The notes under the pieces were generated by a model, which saw only the letters and a program-made list of their open reading frames with translations, ran no database searches and was not told where the DNA came from. This document shows, one piece after another, positions 1 to 10,100 of a stretch of DNA of 64,000 nucleotides. Source of the DNA: Trochalopteron elliotii (Eukaryota > Chordata > Aves > Passeriformes > Leiothrichidae); contig JANPWX010019799.1 of assembly GCA_024734555.1 (NCBI GenBank), positions 39,307-103,306 of the forward strand, written 5' to 3'. The stretch's first letter is position 1. Each line of letters opens with the position of its first letter. Made by a program: the position numbers and the translations under genes.

Positions 1-240
1 TGCCCTGCTCCACGCCCCATCCCCGATCCCGGGCATCCTCCCGCCACCCCGGGGCCGAGCATTACCGGAGCCCCGGACCGCACATCCGCCCGCCCGGGAC
101 CGGCTGCCCCTCTCGTCCCCTCCCCGGGGTTGGTGGGGGTTCGTTTCCCGGCTCGGTGCGGGGGGAAGGGGATGGAGGGGGCAGGAGGAACCCTCGAGAG
201 TGCACCCGGGGGGCTTCTTGGGCGGGGGTGTGTCCCCCCA
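1..240. promoter_or_regulatory. CpG-rich edge upstream of PALD1
   Basis: The first 240 bases are very GC-rich with many CpG dinucleotides and several CCGG sites, unlike the sequence to the right. This could be the tail of a CpG island covering the PALD1 promoter and its non-coding first exon. No TATA box, splice donor or transcript start can be fixed from sequence, so the link to PALD1 is inferred from position only. Confidence 0.4.
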
Positions 241-2134
241 TGCCAAGGCAGACGGGACAATGGGGGGAAGGTTTATTTCGCCCCTGGAGCACAGATCCTA
301 CAGCGTGGCCATGAGGTGCCCCAGCCGTGGCGAGGAGGGTTTATCCGGAGCCAGCGCTGGGCTTCAAACCTCTGGAAAATAGATGGATCGCTAGTTTTGA
401 GGCCCTGCATGCGCCCCGCGGATGGCATCCTCCCACCTCTCCTGCCTTTGCAGTTGCGTTTCCTATTTAAAAGGGACTTTTCTCTCCCTCTTTTGGCCTG
501 GAAGCCAGCCCCACTGGGCTGGGAGCCCAGCACGGCTGCCGGCCGGTGCCGCCTGTGCCTGCTGCGGCTCGAGTCCCCCAGAGTGAGTTTTGGGATCTGC
601 ATCTCTTGGCTCTGCCTGCCTTGCACCCCCAAAAGCTGCCTGGGGAGCAGGCTCTGGAAGCGGGGAGGTGCGGGATGAAGATGGAGGAGGAAGAGGAGCA
701 GATGTAGCCGAGATCTGGGGTTTGGCTCCGCAGGCTCCCATTTAGGGAGCACCGGAGGAGCGGGAAGCCTGGGATGGGTTTCCCGCGGGCACGTGGGGGG
801 GATGGCGCAGAGCCCGGTGGGCTCCCAGCCCCGAGCCACTGCCGGAGAGGATGTCCTAGGAGCAAGGCTGCCTGCTCCTGCAGAGCTCCTGCCCAGCTCT
901 CCGAGGGTGAAAACTTCCAGAAGCCTCGTCCAGGCTGCGTTTCCGATGGCTGCCGGACTTTTCCGGACCTGCTTCCCTGCCCTTTCCCCTGCGCATCCTC
1001 TTAGTGCTGGGGGAGCAAACACTCCCTCGTCTTCCCGCAGCGCTCCTGGCCGTGGCACCTCTCACACCCCGGTTGTTTTTCTCCCTTGGATGGGAGAAAA
1101 CAGCGGGTTTTGGGGTGGCTGGGCTGGCAGCAGGCAGGCATTGCCTGAGGAGGAGGCAGACAGGCAGCGGTGGTGGGACATTTCCTTCCTGGAAGGCAGG
1201 AAGTGATTATGTCTTCGCACGGAGCCTAAAAATAACGGGCAGGTCTCTGTTGTGAGCAAAACTCCCCTGGGATTTGCTTGATTTTTGCTTTATTTATTAA
1301 GAGAGCGGGGTGGGGGAGAGGAGATCTGTGAGCTCCGAGTACCTACTGCATCCCAAACCACGGTGCTGGCGTGCATAAGGTGCCGCTTGTCCTGGGAAAG
1401 GTGTGGTCTGCAGCACTTCCCCGGGCGTGGAAAAGCGGCCCCGTGTAAAAGGAGCCGTCCCCGTTGCTCGGGCAGCCTTCCCCCCGTTGGGAGGGGAGCC
1501 GTGGTTAGCTATGAATAGCACAAAATCATAGCCCTCGCCTTCCCAAAACGCCCCGGCCGGCTCCGCGTGGCGCTGGCCATCCCGGGGTTGTTCGGGGGGG
1601 GCCAGGCTGAGTTCCCCGCCCTCGGGGACACCCTGCTCCCCCCTGCCCTGAGCGGGGTCACACCACAGAACCGCCGGCGGGGAAATGTTTGGCAGCTCTG
1701 GTTTGGGTGTGGGGCTGTGGTGCTTCCTGGCGAGCTGGGAACTGTTTGGCCTTGGACAAAAGCTTTGCCCACAGGTCGCTGGTCTCTTTGGAGATGCCCC
1801 CCAGCCTTTATCTTCATGTTTTACGGCTTTTTGTTTTGTTTTTCCTTTGTGCTACTGAAAGGAAACCCTTCAGGCGAGTGTGCTCACAGACCTTGAAACC
1901 ACTGGCAGCGAGCTGACGGCATAACTGGCAACACTGGTGCTTCCGAGTCAGGGCTTTGTTCCTCTTTCCATTGCTGCTCATTGATAAAACCCTTCACCTC
2001 AACAGCAAGCAGCCCAAGCATCTCCTGCCTGCCCAAAAAGCAGCACCCCAGGGACAGGTGGGATGTGTGAAGGAACCTGCCAGCAGGTTGGGGGGTGTGA
2101 GGCAGTTACAGGTAGGCTCTTTGCAAACCCCTGG

Positions 2135-2250
2135 AGTCACTGAATGGTTTGGAAGGGACCTTAAAGGTCATCTCATTCCACCCCCTGCCCTGGGCAGGGA
2201 CACCTTCCACCAGATCAGGTTGCTCCAAACCCCATCCGACACTTCCAGGA
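2135..2250 (-). mobile_element. CR1 LINE 3' tail fragment
   Basis: The sequence carries the reverse complement of the avian CR1 3' end: ATGGTTTGGAAGGGACC, then the CCCCCTGCCCTGGGCAGGG and CACCTTCCACC blocks. It is about 115 bp, 5'-truncated and old. Confidence 0.85.
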
Positions 2251-4435
2251 ACGTAATTCCTCCCAGGCTGTGCTTAGCAAGGCAGGTTCATAATACTGAT
2301 TAATAATGCAAACCAGGTTTGTGAAGAAGGGCTGCAGCCTGGATGCCATTCCCGATGAATACCAGCATCCTCCTTGTGGTGGGGAGCAGATTGGCATCCC
2401 CATTTTTGGGGGTGACTTTTTTTCTCCTCCATTCCCAGTCTCAAACAGCTTTCCCTGGCTTCGGGGTGAGGAGCTCTAAATCAAGTAACTAAAGGCAAGT
2501 CGGTCACATGGAGGCTGGGGATGTGGCTCTTAGTTTTCTGCCAAAAGACAGGAGCATGTTGGGGAGGGGGTGTGAAATGCCTGATCCTTGTTATTCTGGA
2601 TGCTCCCTCTTGGATTTGGGGGCAGGCATTCCACTGATGCTTTCCTGTGGTGGTCGGCAGATCCTGCTGGGGGGATTGGCAGCACCAATCCCGGCCTCGT
2701 TGGGAAACACCTCTGGACTTCCTAGGAAGTGCTGCTTATTTAGTTATATTTTTGGCCATCACCACCAGCTCTCTGAGGAGCTTGTGAGGATGGAGGGCGG
2801 CTGCTTTTGCTCCTTTAAAGATATTAATAAATCAGTCAAGGCTTGTAAAAGCAGAGCTGTCTGCTGCAAAGTTGCCTTTCCAGGGCCTTTCCCTGCCTGT
2901 GGCAAAGCGCTTTTATGTTGATTTGAGGCATTTTTGTTCTTTGCCCTCACGACTCGCTGGGTGGACAGCATGTTCCAAATCATCCACAGGTTAATGTGTT
3001 ATTTCTCACCCTTATTTTTTGGTTTTATTATGTGTTTTTAAGAAGCCAGGCCACTTCCTTCCGGCATCACCTGGAACAGCAGGAGCCTGTTTTCTCATGC
3101 AGCCTTTGCTCTGGGATATCTCCCAGCACAGACAGACAGGCTGTCCCAGAGAAGCTGTTTGTGTGTTATTTAATTTTTCACTGCTTTTTTGAAAAAGAGG
3201 GTTAAAGAGCACGCCGGGGCGGGGGGCTCAGCTCCAGCGCTTCCTCCGGGCTCCGGTGATGCCCCTCCAGCTGCACTGGAGCTTCCTGCTGGCCTGTGGT
3301 GTTTCCTGCCTCCCTGCTTGGCTCAGCAGTGCTCCAGGAGTGCCCCTGGGTCCCTGGAGGATGCATCCATGCCGACTCCATGCTGAAAAGCCACAGGGGC
3401 TGCCCCACACCGAGGAAGGACGGATGCTTCAGGAGGATGCTGCCATTGCTGCTGCTTCTTCCCAAAGGGCTCTGCTTTTCATTTAGAAGAGCTTGAAAAG
3501 CTATAAAATGTCTCGAGGATGCACGGAAGGAGATTTATTTGATTTATTTCCTGCTGACAATGAGGCGGCTGGGCAAGTGCACGCTTCCTCCTCGGCGCGG
3601 TGGCCGGGGCAGATGCATCCTGCAGCTGCAGCCCGACCGCCTCCCACTATATTTAGTCCATTGTTTGCTCCAGCTTTGAGTCCTCGCCAGGTCCCCGGGT
3701 GTGGGAATAGCCCCTGTGCTGGGTGGAGGGGGAGAGGAGCAGCTCGGAGAGGTGGGAAGGTGGAGGGCTGAGCACTGTTAGAGCATTGTGACTTCTGTGG
3801 GAGAGGCTGCGGCATCAACACGGGATCTGTTGGGGATGCTCAAGTGGAATTCTTGAGATGCTCCCGGTGCTGCTGGTGGCTCCTCTGGCATTCCCTGTCC
3901 AGGCTTGGCAGAGCTGGATGTTCTGAAACAGGGGCTGGAGGGGAAGGGAAGCACTTCTGCCTTGCCCACCCGGAGGCTCCACTTCCTCATTAGGCAACAA
4001 GAATAATTAATCAGCAGTGCTTTGAATTTAGGCGAAACACCTGGAGAGGAACACTGCTGGTTTGTTTGGTGGGATCCCCTCATGCAGGGTGTTGGTTCTT
4101 TTGGCAGCTGGGGAGAAAATGAGCTCATTGTTCAGCAACCTTGGCCATGATTGATCTCAGGCTTGGCTTTGGGGTCTGTGAAGAGATGAGCTGCCGGTTG
4201 GGGGAATATTTCTGGGGTTTGTCCCCAAAAAAGAAGGACAAGGTCCAGACAGGAGGCCAGGGTGCTGTGCTGTGCAGGGGGATGTTGTCTGTGTATCCTC
4301 TCTCTCCTATGAAGGAAAACCCCAAATACTGTGTGGTGAAAGGGAAGGGATGCTCAAAACCAATCCACCCCAGCTGATGGCTGATGCCATTATAAAATCC
4401 ATGTGGCTTGCTTCCCAGCCTCCTAACCTGGAATT

Positions 4436-4632
4436 GCAGAATCCCGCAATGGTTTGGGGTGGGAAGGACCTTAGAGATCATCTTGTTCCAACCCCCTGCC
4501 CTGAGCAGGGACACGTTCCACTAGACCAGGTTGCTCCAGGCTCCATCCAGCCTTGAGCACTTTGAGGGCTTAGGCATCGGCAGCTTCTCTGGACATCCTG
4601 TTCCAGTGCAGGAACTTCTCACAGTGTTTGTT
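4436..4632 (-). mobile_element. CR1 LINE 3' tail fragment
   Basis: Minus-strand CR1 tail with the GGTTTGGGGTGGGAAGGACC block, the CCCTGCCCTGAGCAGGG hairpin-like motif and the GACCAGGTTGCTCCAGGC block. It continues to the CTTCTCTGG segment, about 195 bp in all. Confidence 0.85.
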
Positions 4633-6463
4633 ATCTGTGTCCAGCTGTGAGGAAAAGAAGGATATTTGGGCTAATCCAGAGCCCTTTGGTGGGCTGGTCC
4701 CAACCAGGCTGGGTCCTGACCTCCTGCTTCCCTCCACTGGCCTGTGATGGTGGCTTCGTTGCATCTCTTCCCGTTGCAGCCACCAGCAATATTTGGTAAA
4801 GTCTTCAGCCAAGATCATTTTATCTGTTTCCTGGGGTAAGGTTTTGCTTCCCTACCCATCCCAGTCTGTGTCCCAGCTTGCAGACTGGGCACTCGGGGCG
4901 GGGGGTGTAAATCCTCCTGCTCCCATCAGATGCAGCAATACCAGTAAATAGCTGTTCCAATATGGATAACACCAGCATTTCCCTCTTCCTGTGGCTTTTT
5001 AGAGCTGTTCCAATGGCTTCCCTGAGCACCCACTTTGGGCAATTTCGGTACTTTTCATGCTTGGTTTTGCCTGCCCAGCCTGAGCAGGGAGTGGGGGAAG
5101 AAGCTAAGATGTGATTTCCTCTCTCCATTCATTTTGTGGTTTGAAAGACAATTTCCAAATCTGCCCGGCGCCTTTTATGCCTATTATTTCTTGGTGTGGT
5201 TTGTTGGGAAAAGAAAATATCCCTGGGGGTTTTAGGGTGAAGGTGGGTGTCTGTGGGGAGGGGAGAAAGACAGTGGAAATACTGCAGCTGCCTGCCTTGA
5301 AACTGGGGGGTGGAATCTCCATCTTCCAACATGGTGGTGGCTGAAGCAAATGGATCCAGCCCACTGTTGAAAAGACGCACCCATTCTGAGCAAGATTAGG
5401 GAAAAAAAAGCATCCTGGCTGGATGCCCCATTCCTGCTTGCTGCCTGAGCTCTCCAAAGCCACGAGCACTTGCTCTGAAACACCCAAAAACCTCCCTATA
5501 TATTCTTCTTTTCCTTTTCTTTATTTTTGCCCTCACAGTGTTTACATGAAAGAAACACTCAAGAGGACTTGGAGAAACGGCACTGGCCTGAAATAGCTGT
5601 TTTTGTTTCCCCCCCACCCCCCCTCTGCTCTTGTGTGTAAAAGAAACCAGGCTGCCTAATGGTGCAGAAAATTCACAGTAGAGCAACAAGTTTTCCCCGG
5701 ATCAGAGAAGGAAGATGGGGAGGAGGGGAAAATGTGTGCCTGGGCACAGTCTAGGCTAGAAATAGCACATTTTCTGCAGGCTTTCCCCCCACTTGAAGCA
5801 TTTGCAGCTGCTGGGGGCATCACATTCGCTGGGATTGCAGTAAGGGGTTGATCCTGTAAGGCAGGAGGAGCAGCTGCAGAAGGATTTGTAGGGCTGGGTT
5901 AAAGCCATTCCCGGTATTCCCAGTCCTGAGCATCGCCTCGGAGCAGGTACCGTCCCCCTTCGGGTGCTGCCAGGGTTATTCCCATGCAGCACAAAGGAGG
6001 TTTTACTGGGGACCATCTCGTTAGGAGTGGGCAGAGTTTTTGTCCTTTCCAGGCTACCCCTTTGCCATCTCTCAGTTCGTTGGGAAGCCGGGATCCGGCC
6101 CTGGCTGGCGCAGACAGTCGGCTCATTGTCCCGGCCCGCTCGAGTGTGGCGGGATGCTCCTGGCCGCCGCCAGGCCTGCCCCTTTGGATTCCATCCTCGT
6201 TCAGGGATGAGCTCCCTGGGGACGAAGCAGGGGCTGCTTTTGGGGTCCCCACCTGCCCTGGCTGCTCCCCTGGGATGGGGATAACCGGCTGCTGTAAAGG
6301 CAGCTGCCAGACTGGCACACACAGACCTGTTCCAGACGTGCAGAATTACCAAAGATCCAGTGACATGTGCTTTCTGCTCAAGAGTTTTCCGTGCGGGGAA
6401 GGACTCAGGAGTGGTTTGTGGGTGCTGGGAAAGCAGGGGACGAGGCTCAGGCGCAGTGCCATG

Positions 6464-6476
6464 TGCTGACTCAGCA
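6464..6476. promoter_or_regulatory. Perfect 13-bp Maf recognition element (T-MARE)
   Basis: TGCTGACTCAGCA is a full palindromic T-MARE, the site bound by Maf homodimers and by small-Maf heterodimers with NRF2, BACH1 or NF-E2 p45. Its centre contains an AP-1 site. It lies 466 bp before the PALD1 start codon, outside any recognised repeat. Occupancy cannot be judged from sequence. Confidence 0.55.
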
Positions 6477-6719
6477 GACTTTAGGGACCGGATCCAGCAT
6501 TTCACCCTTTATTCCCCCCCTCCCTCCTCAGCCCTACTTTCACCTCCCCGATGGAGCAAGCTGCATGGCAGGCAGGAAGAAAGCCTTTTGTGGGAGTGGG
6601 AGGGAAAGGGCTGGCTTAGAGTTCCTTCCCTGGCTGGTTGTCAGCAGGGGGTTGCCCTGTGCCTGCCTGGGATTTTCCCATCTTAAATCAGGAGAAGCTG
6701 AAAAATAAATTCCTCCTCC

Positions 6720-6897
6720 CTTTTTTTTTTCCCCTCTTTCTTTTTCTTTTTTCTTTTTTTTTTGTTTTGTTTTGTTTTTTGTGCTTTTTTTTTTGTTTTT
6801 TTTTGGGTTTTGGGGGGCTTTTTTTGTTTTTTGGCTTGGTTTGGTTTTTTGGGAGTTTTTTTGGGTTTTTTTTTTTTGTTTTCTTTTTCCCCTTTCC
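6720..6897 (+). repeat. T/G homopolymer-rich tract
   Basis: About 180 bases are almost pure T with scattered G runs of 2-6 and few other bases. The tract ends about 30 bp before the acceptor of the first PALD1 coding exon, so it may serve as an extended polypyrimidine tract. It produces misleading Lys-rich or Phe-rich open frames on the two strands. Confidence 0.85.
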
Positions 6898-6928
6898 TCC
6901 CTACTGCTGCCTGCCCATCCCGGCCCAG

Positions 6929-7126
6929 CTGCCCACGGATGATGGGTACGACGGCCAGCGCGGCACAGCAGGCGGTCTCGGCATCCCCCCTGGAGAGCCG
7001 GGTGCCAGGAGACGGCGGCATGGAGGACCAGCACTCCCTCAGCATCCACTCCTTCCAGACCCTGGGGCTCCACAACAGCAAGGCCAAGTCCATCATCACC
7101 AACAAAGTGGCGCCCGTGGTCATCAC
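6929..7126 (+). CDS. PALD1: PALD1 first coding exon and start codon
   Basis: The probable acceptor AG is at 6927-6928, after a long T-rich tract. Thirteen untranslated bases then precede ATG at 6942. This ATG is chosen because the residues that follow (MGTTAS, then the conserved block HNSKAKSII and KVAPVVIT) match the paladin N-terminus. The upstream in-frame ATG at 6762 lies inside the poly-T/G tract and would add only low-complexity Phe/Gly sequence. The exon ends in phase 2 before a GTAAGT donor. Confidence 0.9.
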
Positions 7127-10100
7127 GTAAGTCCTCGGCAGCCTCCAAAATTCTGGGTTTCTCCACCCTCTTCTCTAAATGTTGGGGTTTGTTTCAACCT
7201 TGACCTATGCCATTATTTTTTTCCTTTACCCACCTGCATGTGGCTCTTGCAGGTACAACTGCAGGGAGGAGTTCCAGATCCACGATGACCTGCTGAAGGC
7301 CAACTACACGGTGGGACGCATTTCTGAGGCCACGCTGGAGCACTACCTGGTGCAGGTGAGCATCTCTGCCACGGAATTCATCACCCAGCTCATTTTAGCC
7401 TGGGCTTTGGAGACCTCAGAGTTTTTTGGGGCTGCTCATTTTGAATATCACGTAGAAAAAGGCACTTTTACACTCAGGTGTGTTGAAGTCCCACCTTGCT
7501 CAAATCCACTGATGTCCCACCTTCTCTCTTCCGATATTTTGCAGGGGAAATACTTCATGGTCAGGGATGTATATGGAAAATTAGATGTTTTGAACACTAC
7601 TGGCAGCTGCGGCGCTCCCAACTTCCGGCAGGCCAAAGGAGGATATGCCGTGTTCGGGATGGGGCAGCCCAGCCTCAACGGCTTCAAGCTCGTGCTGCAG
7701 AAGCTGCAGAGAGAAGGCCACAAGGTTGGTGGGAGGGTGGGAATTGGGGTGGAAAAAAAACCAGGAGAGCTCTGAGACAGCCCGCTGTTTGCAGGAATGT
7801 GTCTTCTTCTGTGTCCGTGAGGAGCCCGTGGTTTTCCTGCGGCTGGAGGGGGACTTTGTGTCCTACACCCCCCGGGGCAAGGAGAACCTCCACGAGAACC
7901 TGCAGCGCCTGCAGCGGGGCGTGCGGGTGGAGAGCCTGGAGCTGGCCATCCGCAAGGAGGTGAGCTGGGTGGGGAAAGGGTGCACATCCTGCTGGTTCAC
8001 AGGGGGGTGGAGGGGCTGTGATGGATGGGGCTGTCCCCATGTCTTCCTCCTGTAGATCTGCGACTTCGCACAGCTGAGCGAGAGCGTCTACTACGTGTAC
8101 AACGACATCGAGCGGCTGCGGGACGAGCCCCACGCTGTGAGGGTGCAGTGCGACGAGGACATCCAGGTCACCGACGAGGTCTATCGCAGACCTGTCTTCC
8201 TCCAGCCCTCCTACAGGTCCTTGCCTCCTCTTCTTCCTCCTCCCCCGCACGTGGTCCGGGCTCTTGGCACCCCTGGAGCCATGTATCCTCCGTGGTGGTG
8301 GGGATGAAGCCCCTCCGTGGTGCCATCCTAACCAGGGCTGTCCCCATCCCGGCAGGTACCACCGGCTGCCCCTGCCCGCCGAGGGAGCCCCTTTGGAGGA
8401 GCAGTTTGATGCTTTCATCCGCTGCCTCAGGGTGAGCCGAGGGAAAGCACCTGATCTGTGGGGCCTCCTTGGGGTGGGATTTGCTCCTGTGCTGTGTCGG
8501 AGACTGCAACTGCCTGAGAGCATCTTCTGGTTTTCCTTAACTCTGCCTGTTAGAGGATGCCTGTGCCTGCAGATCCCACTTGCACAGATCCCCTACTCCC
8601 CTTGCTGTAGGATCCTGCTGGAGAAGTCCATGTTGTCCAGCAGTTCATCCCTACCCCTGGCTAGAAATTACCATCCCTGGCCACTTCCAGGCAGCTCTTC
8701 CCTAAGTGGCTTTGGCAGGAATGATCTGCCTTTGGTGCAAAGGTTTTCCACGTCAAAGCTGCTTTTTTTTTTTTCTTTTTTTACATTCTGGAAGATGAAC
8801 TATCAGTGGGTTGGGGATGAGTGGTGGCAATGTCTCCAGTGGGGTGGACAGGCTGGTGGATGGAGAGGGCCCTGGGCAGGGGAATGCAGTGGGTTTGGGC
8901 CAGTCATTGTCCTGTCCTGCTCCATCCACTCCATCCCCTGAGCAAAAGGGAGATGCCACCCACCCCTCCATGCCTGGGCATGGCTGTCACCTCCATCCCA
9001 GCCACTGATGGGGCAGACTTGGCTCTCCTGGAAGCCACTGGAGTCTCCATCCATCCATCCATCCATCCATCCATCCATCCATCCATCCATCCATCCATCC
9101 ATCCATCCATCCATCCATCCATCCATCCATCCATCCATCCATCCATCCCTGTGTCCCTCCCTCCTAGGAGAGTCCCAGCCTGCTGTTGCGGGACCCCGGC
9201 AGACCCCCGCCCGCGCTGCTCTTTGGCTGCCAGACTGGCGTGGGCAGGACCAACCTGGCCATGGCCATGGGCACCCTGGTCCTCCACCACCACCACCGAG
9301 GAGCTGCCCAGAAGCCTGAGTAAGCCCCCAGGGCAGGATTGGGGGGATGCCCATTCCCCCTGGGGCTGGTTTGATTTCCTTGTTCTCCCACCACAGCTTC
9401 CCACACTTGCCTAAGACATCTCCCAGGGACAGGCTCCGGGTCATCCAGACCTTCATGGAGATGGTCCCCAAAGGCCAACAGATAGTGGAGGAGGTAAGGG
9501 GATGCTGGTGAGCCCTCCAGCAGGATGGTTGGGAGGGAGGGACGGAGTTTCCCCCCAAATCCAAGGCTCATGGAGCAATTTCCCTCTTGCTCCTCCCCAG
9601 GTGGATGGTGCCATAGCCTCCTGCTCGGAGATGCACGACATGAAGGAAGCCATCTACGAGTACAAGAAGAAGCTGGAAGGGATTGGGGAGGACTATCAGA
9701 TCCAGGTAATTGGAGGATTGCTCGGATGCGAGCCATCGGCACCGGGAAATTTATTGAGCTGTTTTTGCACCGGGATGAGAAGAATGTAAATTCTGGAAAC
9801 CCAAAGCTTCCTGTGAGCTGGAGATTTCCCAGCAGTATGAAACCTGGAAGGTTGTGGAGTGTCTCTTTCTTTTTTTTTCTCCCCTAGTTGTTTTAAAAGT
9901 CATAAAATGGAGCAGGCTGGGATTGGGGGAAAACAGACTGGTTTGGGCTTTGCTACTGCTTGTGGTAGATGACCTCGGGGGCAAATAATATCCTGTGCCC
10001 TGATTTCATCAGCTCTAAAATTGGAAAATCGATATCAGCCTGGATGGTAAAAGTCCTTGGGAGGGATCATTGCAAATATATCAGCCAAGGTCAGGCTCTT

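Larger units (their letters stand above)
241..6928 (+). other. PALD1 5' flank or first intron, no coding exon seen
   Basis: The open frames here are short, low in complexity or unconserved. The stretch holds two minus-strand CR1 tails (2135-2250, 4436-4632), a Maf recognition element at 6464 and the terminal T-rich tract. Human PALD1 has a non-coding first exon and a long first intron, so most of this is probably intron 1. The first exon itself was not recognised. Confidence 0.6.

Noticed and set aside
6540..7166. Lys-rich minus-strand frame that could suggest a nuclear protein
   Set aside because: It is the complement of the poly-T/G tract and runs through the PALD1 first coding exon.
9046..9148. 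CRISPR-like regular repeat
   Set aside because: It is a tetranucleotide microsatellite without spacers, in a vertebrate intron.
8803..9564. Minus-strand open frames with repeated Trp-Met-Asp-Gly units, and plus-strand Ile-His-Pro-Ser units
   Set aside because: They are translations of the TCCA microsatellite and overlap true PALD1 exons on the other strand.
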